This document shows, in pieces, positions 1 to 11,769 of a stretch of DNA of 64,000 nt. The stretch's first letter is position 1. Every line of letters starts with the position of its first letter. The translations under genes and the position numbers were made by a program. The notes under the pieces are model-generated. The model searched no databases, was not told where the DNA came from, and saw only the letters and a program-made list of their open reading frames with translations. Source of the stretch: Micractinium sp. NFX-FRZ (Eukaryota; Chlorophyta; Trebouxiophyceae; Chlorellales; Chlorellaceae); the NCBI GenBank assembly GCA_029339195.1, contig JAPTJF010000207.1, positions 38,208-102,207 of the forward strand, given 5' to 3'.

Positions 1-749
1 CCCCCCCAATCACTCGAAATGTTTCGCCGCCCCTCCCTCGCCGCCATTTCATTCCCGGTACCGAACACCGACGTTGCTCCTGCGGCGGCCTCAGTCCGTG
101 GCCCCCAAACGCACTTCTCTGATTCAACCCTCTCAACGCCCCCCGCCCTTCAGCAGCGCCTCCTTTCCTCCCCTTGCCTGCCACTGCTCTTCTTTGCATC
201 TCCCATCCTGCGTTGGCTCTCTCCCAGCCCTGTGCTGCATCGCCCCCGGGACCCGGGGTGCGTGTAAGGAGCTGTCCAAAACACAAGGCGACACAGCAGT
301 GGGAGCTGATCGGCAGTGCATACAAACGAATTTCATCTGCGCTGCGGCCTGGCTGTTGCGTGCCACAATGGCAGGAAGTGCATTGTCGGCCAATCTGCTA
401 CCCAACATGCAGCAGTTTTGTCTGCTGCTGGGGACAGTGCCAGGTGGCAGCCAAGGCAGAGATGGCCGGATTGAACTGCCCTGTTCTGTATCTGTCTCAC
501 TCTCTATCAGAGATGGCAGGCGTTAGCTGCAGAGTTATAGTGACCGTACCATCTGTATCACCCCTGCGTTAAGGTGGAGCTGGGCAATGAACCTTGTCAA
601 TGAGGCGCCAGGTGGCCGAAGCAGCTCACAGCTGGAGGGCCGGCCAGCTGTCCGCGTTAATCAACATATTAAGGTCGGGATTATGACGATGGTTGCAACA
701 ACAACATTCCCACCGCGGGCTGCAGCGCACCAACTTCGCCTCGCTCGCC
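1..749. other. Upstream non-coding stretch, likely 3' UTR of a neighbour plus promoter
   Basis: I see no convincing exon here: open frames overlap without conserved protein content. A TGTAA at 263-267 on the + strand could be the poly(A) signal of a gene that ends left of the window. The rest would be the promoter and 5' UTR of the acyltransferase gene that starts at 750. Confidence 0.4.
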
Positions 750-2585
750 ATGGAGCCCGCCACCTCCTCCTCCCTGGCCGCAGCTGCTGTGCACCTGATC
801 GGGACGGCGAACAGCGGCACCAGCCACCGGGAAGCCGCTCCCAAGCCCGCTCCGCCACTGGCTGCCGCCCCGAACCACAGTGCCCCTGCGGCGCCGGCGC
901 CCCCGCGCCCGCCCCGCCTGGACCTGCGCTTTGTGGGCGGCCTGCGCGCTGTGTTCAGCCTCCTGGTGGTGCTCTTCCACTGCTGGATGGTGTGGTGCAA
1001 CCTCACGCCCTACTCCACCACAGCGCCGCTGCAGCGCCAGCAGTGGCTTGTGAGGTGAGGGGCACACTCAGGCTGCCGGTGTGTGCATACAGGCAAGTTT
1101 GCTGCCGGGCGGCTCGGAGTGCTTGTCCAGCTGGCGTGCTTTGGTTGCCCGCCGTCGGCAGCCGACCCACCAACCCAGCCTTTCTCTAACCATCCCTGCC
1201 GCCACCTTGTTTCATGTGTCGCCGCCTGCAGGGCGGCATCAGTGGCCGGCCCCCTGAGTGTCGACGTCTTCCTCGTCCTGACTGCTGCCCTGGGTGCCCT
1301 CCAGCTGGTCCCCGCCCTCGAAGCCTCCCCCAACCCCTGGGCCACGCTGCGCGCCTACTGGCGCCGCCGCGCCGCGCGCCTCCTGCCCGCCTACTATGCC
1401 ACCTGCGCCCTGCTGGCGCTGGCTGGCTGGCTGTACCCTACAGATGGCCTGTCCCCGGAGGGCGCCGTCGCCCGCAACTTTAACTTTGCCACCTGTCCGG
1501 CCGGCATCTGGCCCAACCTCTTCTTCCTGCAAAACATAAACGCCAAGGTCGGCGAGTCCTGCGGTGAGCGGCTGTGCGTGCTTGCTTTGGGGGGGGCGGG
1601 AGGGAGGGAGGAAGGGGGCGTGCTGTTTTTGCCCCCCAGCGGGGCGGGGGGAGCTGGGCAGGCACGGCACCCTGGCCAGCCCCAACAGGGGGGTGCGGCC
1701 TATGTGTCTGCATTGCATGCACCACATGCCTGCTTTGGGAACAGCGTTACGAGGCAGCAAGGAGCAAGGAGGACAGGAGCACGGGCCAGCAGAGAGCAGG
1801 CTTCCTGGCATCCCAAGCTAGTTTGGCTCCTGGACAGAGGGAGGTGTCGTCCTGCTGCCTTCCACTTCCTCCCCCGCCCCCCACCCTATCCCCATTCACC
1901 CACACTTTCCCCTTGTGCAGGTGGCTACCTATGGTCCACCGCTCTGCAAGTCCAATGGTACCTCCTCTTCCCCCCGCTCCTGCTGGCCCTCCGCCCGCGC
2001 ACCCCTGGCTTCCGCGCGCGCCTGGCCGCCGCCCTGGCCGCCGCCGCGGCGGGCGGCACCGCCTGGCGCGCCTGGCAGGTGGCCGCTGCAGGCCCCGCAC
2101 TGCGACTTCCTGTGGGGGATTACAACAGGTGATGTCGGAATGACCCCGGGGCTCCCGGAGGCAGCTGGCCCTGTGTTGCGCACATCAGCTCCCTTTCATT
2201 GTCGCAGTCGTGTTTTGAGTGTTCTGTTCGCGCGGGCATCCCCCCCTGCTTCCCCGTTTGCTATTTGCAGGGACCCACAGGAGTTTGATGCCCTCATGTC
2301 TCTGTGGGAAAACACCTACTACACCCTGCCCCAGAGGCTGGCGCAGCTGGCGGCGGGTGCGGCGCTGGGGCTGGCGCTGGCCACCACCCAGGCGCTGGCC
2401 TGGCTGCGCAGCAGGTGAGCTGGCAGGAGTTGGTTGGTTCCTGATGCTGCTGAGGAGCGGGTGCACGCTGATTGGGTATGTGACTTGTTGGGCAGGGCAG
2501 CAGGCATGCATGTAGGCAGGCACTGGCATGGCTGCAGCAGATGGGCGGGCGGTTGTGTGGGCGGGGTGTGGACGGTGCCTGATTG

Positions 2586-2616
<31 letters not shown>

Positions 2617-3149
2617 CCCGCCCGCCCGCCCACCTGCCTGCTCGCCCAACGCCCCTGCCGCCCTGCACCCCCCACGTGTCCCCCAGGCTGCCCGCCGTCT
2701 CGGCCTGCGCCCTGCTCTGCCAGGCGCTCTACTGCCACCTGGTGCTGGACTGGGCTCCCTGGGGGGCGCTCCCCGGCGAGACTCCCTGGCACCCGGCCAC
2801 CGCCCGCTTCTATGCGGCGCTGCTGCACTGGGGCAGCCCCTTTGCTGGATGCCTGGTGGCATGCACGCTGGGAGCACTGGCGCTGCAAGCCGACCCGCTG
2901 CATGCCCGGGCCGCCGCCCTGCTGGCTGCGCCGGCCCTCAGGCCGCTGGCCACCCTCTCCTTCAGCTTGTACCTCCTTCACGACCTGGCTCGCATGCTCA
3001 TTGTGGTTCACATGCTGCCCACGGGCCTGCTCTCTTCCCTGTCCACCGTCGCGCCGCTCGCCGGCCTGCTGCTCCAGACGGGTGCCACCCTGGCGGGAGC
3101 CTATGCCCTGGCTGCTGCCGTGCACTGCCTGGTGGAGAAACGCTTCTAG
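750..3149 (+). CDS. Acyltransferase 3 family (OafA/YrhL-like) membrane protein
   Basis: Five exons: 750-1054, 1232-1563, 1921-2128, 2271-2414, 2687-3149 (483 aa). All junctions are GT-AG and keep phase. The ATG at 750 has a good context (GCCATGG) and is the only in-frame ATG. The N-terminus (residues 1-57) is Ala/Pro-rich. The first membrane segment reads LRFVGGLRAVFSLLVVLFHC, with the conserved Arg66 and His77 of the acyltransferase-3 family. It is followed by LSVDVFLVLTA (family G-V-D-x-F-F-V-L-S), an Arg-rich loop (YWRRRAARLLPAYY) and about eight further hydrophobic segments, ending in VEKRF. Members move acyl groups onto sugars, lipids or peptides at membranes; the substrate cannot be told from sequence. 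Intron 4 holds a CTGC array (2586-2618). A copy of intron 4 plus the start of exon 5 lies at 6879-7155. Confidence 0.87.
2586..2618. repeat. (CTGC)n microsatellite in intron 4 of the acyltransferase gene
   Basis: Tandem CTGC units grade into CCGC units just before the exon 5 acceptor. The array forms an extended pyrimidine-rich tract. A longer version occurs in the copied fragment at 6953-6997. Confidence 0.9.
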
Positions 3150-4001
3150 GATAAGCTGAGGGGCCTCTTACACAACCGCCCTTATGTGCACCATCTCGTG
3201 TGTGCACCATTTCGATTGATCCCACCTCAATTGAACAAGCCGGAGTACACAACAGCCTCACTCGACGGGCATGTGTGGGGTGCATGCTTGCCGCACAAGC
3301 GGGGCGTTGCATCTGCTCCGCGGCCCCCAAGATAAATCCTCGATAGAGCTGATGACGGGGGGAGAGTCCACAAGATGGCACTGGGCACCCGTGGAGGCAG
3401 GCGCCACAACGCAACAGCCCTGCCGAGCGTTGCTTTAGGTCGCTGTCAGCTGTACCTGCACGGTTCCCCATGCTGCTCCCGAGCCGCCCTCTCGCCCTCT
3501 CCTTCCCTCACTCGGCTAGCTCGGTGTTCTGCACCGACCAGGCTCGAGAGAGCCGTCCCAAGAGGTGCGCTTTAGCCAGCCCGGGAAGGTCCGCTGTGGA
3601 GTAGCGGTAAGCCCGTGTTTCAGCACCCTACAAGCTCGGAAATGCCCCAGCGGAGCCTGCCGAACCGCGATCAGCGCTCGCCGACCTGATCAGCGATTGG
3701 CCCGCCCCGTTCCCAGCGACCGCCTCTTCCCGCGCTTGCATTGCGCATTTAGGGGGTCTAGGAGGCAAGAGACGCCGAGCGAGACACACCAGGCACGCCT
3801 TCCGGCGGAGCGGGCTGCGCCGGCGCGCCGCTGGTGCTGGCTTCCCCCCGCTCTGCTTGCCGCCGCGCGGGTCTCGGCATGTCTTGGAACAGCTGCACGT
3901 CCTAGGGAGCCTGAGATCAGGCTTCGTTGCATTCTTCCCTCTCGCCGCCGCCGCCACTCCGCCGCCGCCACCACCCGCCAGGCATTTGAACACGGCGCCC
4001 A
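3150..4001. other. Intergenic region with no recognisable gene
   Basis: This holds the 3' UTR of the acyltransferase gene and the promoter/5' UTR of the next + strand gene. I found no conserved coding segment, no TGTAA on the + strand soon after the stop, and no RNA gene. Confidence 0.5.
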
Positions 4002-5873
4002 ATGCCCTGGCCCCGTCTCCCAGTTGCAGAGATGGACACCCAGGGGCCGTGCTGGCAACGTCAGCGCGCTGTTCTGAGCGACAGCACTGTATCCCCTGTG
4101 CCGACCTGCTCCCCTGCCGCCTCCCACCACGCCCTTACGCTCTCCGACGCATCCCACCACGCCCAGCCAAGCGGTGAGCCTGCCTGCACGGCTTTGGCGG
4201 CAGTTGCGCATCTCTGATCTGTGTGGTCCTGCTGATTAGCGTGCAGCTTGCTTCATGTAGTTGCTATTGCAAACCGCCAGCTGATCCACCTGGGTCGTTG
4301 GCCTAGGTCAGGGCCCGACGCCGCGGGTTCTGCCAGGGGGTGCCCCGCCTGCGCCCTGCATTTGTAGAGCCCCCGTTTGTAGAACGGCAAGGCGCTGACG
4401 ACTGCGCACGCCCCCTCACCCCACCCTCCCTGCAGCTGTAACCTCGGGGGTGGCCACACGCTGCCTTCAGGTCTACATGAGCAGCCTGCACGGCACCTTT
4501 GCCTGCATGCTCGCCAGGGTTGGCCTGGAGGGGGCGCGTGTGTACTACAGATGGCATGCCGACGATGCCAAGGTGCCTGCCCGCCTACCTGGCCCGCGCG
4601 CTTGCCTGCCCGCCTGCTTGCCTTCCCGCCCGCCCATGCCTGCGTGTCCCCTGCCCCGCCATCCTACCCAACCATGTGCTCAGCTCACGCCCCTGCCCAC
4701 CACCTGCCCCAGACTAACTGGCCACAGTCCAAGTGGCCCCTGCTCTCCAGCCTCCTGGGAGCCTCGCTTTTGCCGCACCCACCACCTGCCCGCCCCACCC
4801 ATTCTCCTGCACGCTCGCCTGCCCGCCTCATATGCCCACCTGCACACCCACCTGCCCGCTCGCTTCTCCACTCATGCCTGGCTGCAGTGGGCTGAGCACG
4901 TGGAGGGGCCCATTGTGGGTGCGTGGTGGGAGATGTCCCAGCACCTGCTGGCCCTGGCCAGCTCATCTCCCCACCTCGACCAAGACGGCTTCATGTGGCT
5001 GCAGGGAGAGTGCGGGCAGCCGCTGGTGCCCCCGCCGGCCAGCGAGCTTCCTATGGTCCCATGGCGCGCTGGGGAGGGTGAGTGTGTGGCTGGTGCTCCT
5101 CCAAGCGTGTGCTGCAGCGGGCCCCTCCCCCCCTGCTGGCTTGCCTGCCTGCCTGCCTGCTAGCCAGACCGGCCGTCCGCCAGCCTCCCTGCTGCACGAC
5201 AAGCTGCCTGCTCGCCTTCCCCCTGCCCGCCCATCTGCCCGCCTGTCTGCTGCTGAGGGTGCTCACACCAACCGACCCGCATCCTTGCCCTGCGCGCCCA
5301 CCTCCCTCCCCTGTAGATCCCTTCCTCACATCCCTCAAGAACCACAGCGCCGCCATCCGGCAGCACCTGCGAGCCACCGTGGTGCTGCTGACCAAGGGCC
5401 CCGGCCAGCAGACGGCCCACTACACTGCCGTGCCAGGGCCAGGCCAGTTTGGCTTCGTGATGCGGGATGACTTGGACAGCGAGGCAAAGCAGGTGATGAT
5501 GGTACCAAAACAACAATAAGATGATGTACATCACAAACACATTGAAGTTGTATGCCTGAAACATACCTTGGGCAAACGGGCAGGGGTTAGCTCTCTGGTT
5601 GGCCTTTCAGTGGCCCACTGCCTGGGGTGGGGCCGCCACAGAGCAGCACCGCGTGCCGTGCCCTTCTTACTCACGTGCCGGGCCTCGGTGCCGTGCCAAC
5701 CCATGCTGTGCTCCACCCTGCCCCCCTCTCTGCCCTCCCCCCCTGGGCAGATCATCGAGAGACTGGCCGGCTGCTTTGACCCAGGCAACTGCCACCAGCG
5801 GACCATCACTTTCTACCTTCACGGCCACACACAGCTCCCGGAGCTCCCGGGCACCGAGACCCATGTGGGGTAG
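4002..5873 (+). CDS. Hypothetical protein, 265 aa, family not recognised
   Basis: Five exons: 4002-4173, 4436-4572, 4888-5077, 5317-5492, 5751-5873; phases agree at each junction. ATG 4032 is a possible alternative start in the same frame. The protein is soluble-looking, without signal peptide or membrane segment. The first 57 residues are Ser/His/Pro-rich. The rest looks like a folded domain with Trp-rich segments (VEGPIVGAWWEMSQH), a segment HLRATVVLLTKGPGQQ, and a Cys/His-containing C-terminus (CFDPGNCHQRTITFYLHGH). I do not recognise the family and assign no function. Introns 2 and 3 are rich in CTGC/CCGC repeats. A TGTAA poly(A) signal lies 68 nt after the stop, which supports the 3' end. 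Confidence 0.6.
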
Positions 5874-5940
5874 CGGCTGCTGTGCCTCCTTTCCACCCCT
5901 GCTCCTAGGAGCAGGCCTGCTCCCCAGCAGCACCACCCAG

Positions 5941-5945
5941 TGTAA
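5941..5945 (+). promoter_or_regulatory. TGTAA poly(A) signal
   Basis: TGTAA lies 68 nt downstream of the stop at 5871-5873, a normal spacing for green algal 3' ends. Confidence 0.55.
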
Positions 5946-6488
5946 GAGTTGCAGTCAAACCCTGGGGGAGAAAAGTCCACAAGTGATTGAGAGGTCACCC
6001 AGCAAGGACAATGCGGGCATGCAAGGGGGTACCAAGCTCTGCAATCCAAAACGCATTCTTCGGGCAACGAAAATTTGGGAATGCCAAGGTTGGAAAAAGT
6101 TGAGTGCACGGGAGGGGTATTCGTTCACATACAGAAACAGGGGTGGTGAGAGGGGAGAGGGGTGCGTGTTGGGGGGAATAAGGAGAACACTTCTGAAACA
6201 ATGCATGCCCGCTACGGCCGCCTTTACCCTTTCCATTGTAACCCTTTTCACGTATTCGCCTGTCCATGTATCAACCTTTTCTACACGGTATCTTTGGCAA
6301 GAGTGGCAAGGTCGCAGGCTGTCCAAGAATCAGCAAGTGCCGCCCGCATGCGGGTGGCAGGCAACTCGGCTCGGGCGGGGGCATGGCGCAGCAGAAGGGC
6401 TGGGCTGCCTGGGCCATTTGCAAAACCCTGTCGAGCGGTGCAGAGGCACAAGCAAGGGGGTACAAGCATACAGGCTCCTATGTCAATG
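5946..6488. other. Convergent intergenic region
   Basis: This is the space between the 3' ends of the + strand unknown gene and the - strand MYND gene. I see no conserved exon. One extra TGTAA occurs near 6238 on the + strand. No TGTAA for the - strand gene was found. Confidence 0.45.
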
Positions 6489-6952
6489 TCAGGTGCTGGC
6501 TGCTTCCTGACGCACGGCAGCCAGCGCTTTGCACGCTTTGCGGTGCCCCGCCCGCCAGTCGGCATGGGAGCAGGCGGTATCTATGCATGTGTTCACGCGT
6601 GATTGACATGGCAGGGTGCTTGGTGACAGGGCAATGCATAAGCGGAGCGAGTCATCCGCCGGCAGCTGCGGCATGGCCAGACTGCTGTTGTCACCCCGTG
6701 CAGCTTCAGAAGATCCTATGGTGAGTAAGAAGAGTAAGTGAAGATTAAGAATGAAATTGCGCAAGGCGTGATGTGTTGACATCAACATGCTCACATTGAG
6801 TTGCCCGCCACCAACTCCGCTGCCCCCGGGGGTGGCGGCGGCGGGCTGTGGCCGTCGTGCAGCGGCTTGCCGTCGCACATGGCTGAGCAGCAGATGGACA
6901 GGCGGTTATGTGGGCGGGGGTTGAATGGTGCCTGATGGCTATCGGCTATCGG

Positions 6953-6995
<43 letters not shown>

Positions 6996-9900
6996 CCCGC
7001 CCGCCCACCTGCCTGCCCGCCTAACGCCCCTGCCGCCTTGCACCACCCACCCGTCCCCCAGGCTGCCCGCCGTCTCGGCCTGCGCCCTGATGTGCCAGGC
7101 GCTCTACTGCCACGTGGCGCTGGACTGGGCTCCCTGGGGGGCGCTCCCCGGAGAGGCGCAGTACCGTGTCACCCGGCAGCCGGCGCAGCGCTTGCAGCCG
7201 GCGCCCTCGCCCGCCGCAGCCCCACCACGAGCCCCCAGGTTGGCGCAGCGCAGGTAGGCGCACGCGCGGGCAGCAGCCACCTGTGCCCCCTCTACTCGCT
7301 CAGCGCTGGCCTGCTCCGCCTGCTGCCAATGAGCCTGCAGGGCCGCCGCCAGCGCGCGTGCATGCGGCAGGATGTGCCGACGCACAGCGCCCAGCGCCTG
7401 CGCCGGCGGGCTCAACAAGGCGGTTCTGTTGTCCACCAGAAGTGAGCGCCGTAGAGCCCCTGCCAACCGCTGAATCTCGGCCAGGTCACCGCCCGGCGCC
7501 GCCGCTCCGGCACCTTCCGCGCCACTGCTGCCAGCAGCGGGCACAGCGCCAGGGCCCCCGCCCTGCCGAGCATGCTGTGCACCCGGCCTGACTCCGCTGG
7601 AGGCGCCGGCCCCGCTGCTGCCCTCGCTGCTGCTGCTGCTGCTGCTGCTTGGTGGGGTGTTTTTTTCAATCAGCTCCAGGGCCCCGTCCATCAATGCCTC
7701 CATCAAGTTCAGGGCCGCCTCAAACACGTGATCAGCCTGCGGTGCAATCAAAGGGGGGCCAACCAACATTAGCACGAGTGCTCTGCAACACGACAAAATG
7801 TGCAGGCCTGCGGTGCTGGGCCTCGGCATGCTGCGGTCGGTTGAATCAATGCCCTGCTGCCCAGCTGCTGCTCTGCTGGCCGCCAGGCCTGCGCAGCGCA
7901 GCTCCACAGCCCTGCGGCCCGCTCAGCCCCGCTCCCATACGCACCCAACACACTCAACGTTCGCTCACATGGACGCGCGGCATGCGCTTCACAGCCGACA
8001 GAGCCACGCCCAGCATCTGGCCCAGCTGGCCGCCCGCCGCCAGCCAGGCTGCCAGGCGGGGCCCGCGCCGGGCCGCGCTCATCACTTGGTTGTACACCCC
8101 CGTTGCATAGACAGCACTGCCCTGCGCAGTTCCGAAGGATTGGGTGCATGTGCTTGGCGGTGAATGGTCATGCACAAGGGCAGGACGTTGCGGCGCGCAG
8201 GCAGGCAGCGCAGGCAGGCAGGGTAGCCATGCAGCACATGCATGCAGGCAGGCAGCGAGGCATCACGGGCATGCAGCGCAAGCAAGCTAGCATGCATTCA
8301 GAATGGGCTCGCACTCACCGGCGGCAGCCGGCTGTTGAAGCAGTCAAACAGGGCGGCCAGGTGGGGGCTGCCTGCCACGTGTGCAGGCCCCAAGCCCGCC
8401 GCATCTGCCAGGCTGATCAGCAGGTCACCCGTGCGGCTAGTGGGGATGCCTGTGAGGTCGCAGTGGGCAGCCGCCACTTGCACGGCCTCCCAGTGTGCGG
8501 CAGACATGGCTTGCAGGCGCCTGTAGGGGACGCAGGGCGGGCGGGCGCAGGCAGGGGGGAGGTGCGGGTGAGCAAGGGCCTTGTTGGAGGCGGATGGTCA
8601 CAATGTTAGGGGTCTTCACTCCCACTGGGTGCGTGGGGAGTGGCAGCGCCGGGGTTCGGCGCCAGAGCAGGGGCACGCCATGGCACTGCAGTGCAACACA
8701 CAGCGGAATGCGGACAGTGATGCACACCAGCATGTACAGCACGCACAGCACAGCGCAGCGGAACTGCGTGCCCAGCCCAGCGCAGCGCAGCGCAGCACGG
8801 CACGCGCCTGCTGGTGCGCGGCTGGGCGGCGGCGGTCCTCCTGGGATCTTCCAGCCGGACGCTTCTGGGCCCATACTCAAGGTGCTGCAGCAGCCTGGCT
8901 CCGCGCAAGGTTGCGGCCGCGGTGCGCAGCATGCGCTCCGTCCACAGCGGGTCGGCCAGCGTCAGGCAGTGGGGCTTGGTGGCGGCGGCCCAGCACAGCA
9001 GGCGGCACCCCGCAGTGTGCAGCTGCCAGTACGACGCCTGCACCGCCGCCAGCACATCAGGGGGCGGCAGGCGGTCGGCCCCCAGTGCCAGCTGGCTGGC
9101 GGAGCCGCAGGCACGGGTGGCAAACAGGACCAGGTTTTGAGCGAGCCCCGTGGCGTGCGCCTGCTGCACCGTGTGGCGGTGGGCCGCGCACGTGCGCTGC
9201 CGCTGCGCCGCGCCGAGCGACTCCAGCAGGGGCAAAGCGCGCAGCGCGGACGCGGCGGTGCTGCACCACTGCGCAGCATCGGCGAGGCTGGCCATCAGCG
9301 GCGTGGGCAGCACGGCACCCTGGGCGCTGCCGGAGCTGTCGTCCCTGCGGGGAGGAAAGGACATTGGGGCAAAGGGAGGGGGAGTGTTAGGGTGCTATGG
9401 CAGAGCAGGGGGCAGGACAGGAAAGGATGAGACATGGCATGCGTTGGACCCAAAGCAAGGAAGCCTGGAAACCCGGGTGAAGCAGTGGGCACAGCCGGCA
9501 AAGGCGGGCGGGCACGGCGGGCGCAGCAGGCACAGCGGGCGCACCGGTCCCAGTAAAACTGCAGCAGCCTGCAGGGCAGTATCCAGGCCGCGACCAGCTC
9601 GTGCACAGCAGCCTGCACCTCCACATCCGCCGTCAGCTGCTCCTCCCCGTCCGCCGCCAGCGCCGCCACGTCGGGCAGCCTGGCCATCATGGCCAGCAGC
9701 TGCAGCGCCACCTGGCGACGCTGCGCGCTGGGCTGGCTGTCCACCTCGTGTGCATGCTCAGGGCACAGCTGGCCGCACAGGCACTCAAAGAGGCGGGTGA
9801 TGGCAGCTGCCTGCGCAAAGTGCGCCATGGGAGGCAGGCCAGGTGGGGCCGGCTCCAGAGGCACAGTCTGAACGAGCTCCGCCGCAGCAGCCACTGCAGC

Positions 9901-11258
9901 GGCACCCTCGCCATCGCTGCCGTTGCCCGCAGAGGCAAACCAGCGCTGCAGTGCCCCACGGAGCTCCGGGACTGCCAGGCCTGCTGCAATGCACTGGGCT
10001 TCTCCCCAGCTGCAGCCGCCACCGGGCGTGCCGTCGCTGGGCGGCTGCAGTGCGCGGGGTAGTGCAGGGACAAAGGGCAGCAGGCGCGCAGCCAGTGTGC
10101 CGCACAAGTGTTCGTCGCGGGCGAGGGCCTGACATGTCACCTCATGCCGCGGCAGGCTGCTGAGCGAGTGGACTGCGGCGCCCAGGTAGGCTGCTGCCGC
10201 CCAACGCTCAAATCCGTTCACTGCATGGGCGGGGGAGACGGCGCGGGGGCGAGCAGCGGGAGGCATCGGAGACTGTGCCCAGACGGCTGGCAGAGCACTG
10301 GCAGCAGCGGTGGGGCTGGTGGGGCAGGTGGCCGTGCGGGCGGGCAGTGGGAGCACCGGGCCGCGTCGCAGGAGGGCAAGCGGGCATGTAGGAGGTGGGT
10401 GGACGCAGTGTTGCATCATTACCAGCAGGCCAGCTGGCAGCAGCCACCCCTGGCCCTGCCTTGGCAGCATCCCCGTATGAACCGCGCCTGCGGGTGCAAA
10501 AAAATATGCTATGCATGCAGAGGCTTGCGCTGACTTGGCGCACCTCCAAGGATGCCATCCGGGGCCAGCGTCTCGGCTGCACTGCCCAGCCAGCTCAGCA
10601 GCAGTTCTGGCGGCCCGGCATGCGCGATAAAGGTGGGTGGCAACGGCTGCATCAAGTAGACTGCCATTGCATGCAGCTGCGCTGCCACCATCTCTGCTTT
10701 CAAGTGGCGCACAGAGTCGGTTGCGCCGCCGGCCTGCTGCTGCGCCGCCGCGGCTGCACGCAGCGCTGTGAGCCCGCTTGAGAGCAGGCAGTTGAGCACG
10801 ACGCTGGCTAGCAGCGCTGTATCCATGCCAGGCATGCCGCACTGCTTGCGCAGCACCTCGCAGGCAACTGCCAGCCGGCAGCAGGCTGTGAGCCGCCACA
10901 GTGGTGCCTCCTCCAGGCAGCCGCCGCCGCCGTCGCTGGCGGAGGAAAGCTGCTGCCGCAGGCGCCACTCCGCAGTGGCCATATGGTTGCCGACGCTGGT
11001 AAAAACACTGCAAGGCAATTTTGAAAGGCTTAGCTGTACGCTGGGGGCTGCAGAAGCGAACCCAAATGGCAGCAGCTCACACGCAAAGTCTCACTTGCGC
11101 ACTGCTTGATGGTCCTCATCGTCGAGAAATCCTGCCACGATTTCACGGTCGCAAATTTCGAGCATGAGAGACTCGGCGTCCGCAGCCACCTCCCTAGCGG
11201 CAGGGGAGCTCAGTGCGTCCGCAAGGCGCGAAAGCGCAGGCACAATGTCGGACAACAT
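6489..11258 (-). CDS. MYND-type zinc-finger protein, last intron disrupted by an inserted fragment
   Basis: Exons in reading order: 11258-11095, 11007-10544, 10220-9545, 9344-8877, 8520-8319, 8121-7969, 7736-7157 and 6580-6489 (932 aa if the last intron is removed). The first 860 residues are Ala/Leu-rich helical repeats of unknown fold, common upstream of algal MYND fingers. The C-terminal finger has Cys868, Cys873, Cys893, Cys896, Cys902 | Cys906, His915 and Cys919 (CKRCAGCRVTRYC, then TACSHADWRAGHRKAC). MYND fingers mediate protein-protein contacts. The intron splits the finger after Cys902. Phase is compatible (G|AT gives Asp903), but the expected GT donor after 7157 is missing. At that point the sequence becomes a reversed copy of the acyltransferase gene. 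Either a distant or non-canonical donor is used, or the allele is broken. Exons 1-7 look intact. Exon 4 uses a GTATGG donor. Confidence 0.72.
6879..7155 (+). repeat. Duplicated fragment of the acyltransferase gene (intron 4 + 5' of exon 5)
   Basis: This block matches 2527-2775: same flank (CATGGCTG...GCAGATGG...GGCGGTT), the CTGC/CCGC array, the intron 3' end with CCCCCAG, then the start of exon 5. About 94 exonic bases differ at roughly five sites, and most of those changes alter the amino acid (Leu to Met, Leu to Val, Val to Ala), as expected for an unconstrained copy. The match stops at 7151-7155, directly next to the MYND exon edge. It lies on the opposite strand to the host MYND gene, in its last intron. 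Confidence 0.88.
6953..6997. repeat. (CTGC)n microsatellite inside the duplicated fragment
   Basis: About ten CTGC units followed by CCGC units. It is longer than the parental array at 2586-2618, consistent with slippage after duplication. Confidence 0.9.
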
Positions 11259-11769
11259 TTTCACAGTTGTCAGTGATCAATTGACGAGGCAAGTCAGAGA
11301 CGATAAGTATGCAAAGTGGCGCCGGTGCCACGCGCGCACCAGGCGGCGCGCATGCCGCCAGACTGCTGGCCTCCGACCGCCAGTGGCTGCTGGTGTAAGC
11401 ATGGGAACCCACATAGTTAGTGTTGGTCCATGTCAATTATCCATAATCAACCGGCAGTGCAAGCCGGCTCAACGTATGTGTGCCACGCACGCTGCCGCCG
11501 CCACTGCCTGCTGGTGCTGCTGCTCATCAGCTGTGTCGGCACACAGTCGTGCAATCATTGCTGACAGCCGTCCTTCCATGCTGCACTTATTGGGCGCCTT
11601 TTAAGAAGTGCAGCATGGCCATGGCGTGCTGACAGCACTGTCCGCCGCTCGTGCCCACGCTGTGGCGGCACGCTGTGGCGGGAGCCAGACAGGGAGCGGC
11701 CCGGCGCCTTCCCTGCCCTACTCTCACGCTTGGGCGGCCTTCCCAGACCGATTGATCACTTCTGGCAGC
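11259..11769. other. Divergent promoter region, MYND gene / ATG3
   Basis: About 510 nt separate the start codons of the - strand MYND gene and + strand ATG3. It must hold both 5' UTRs and promoters. No clear TATA box, conserved exon or RNA gene was seen. Confidence 0.45.

Noticed and set aside
6953..6997. CTGC arrays as parts of a transposon
   Set aside because: No terminal repeats, target-site duplications or transposase were seen. They are simple microsatellites.
9295..11013. A 572-codon open frame on the - strand
   Set aside because: Only its middle part (10220-9545) is coding. The first third is an out-of-phase shadow of the true exon 2, and the end runs past a GTGCGC donor into intron.
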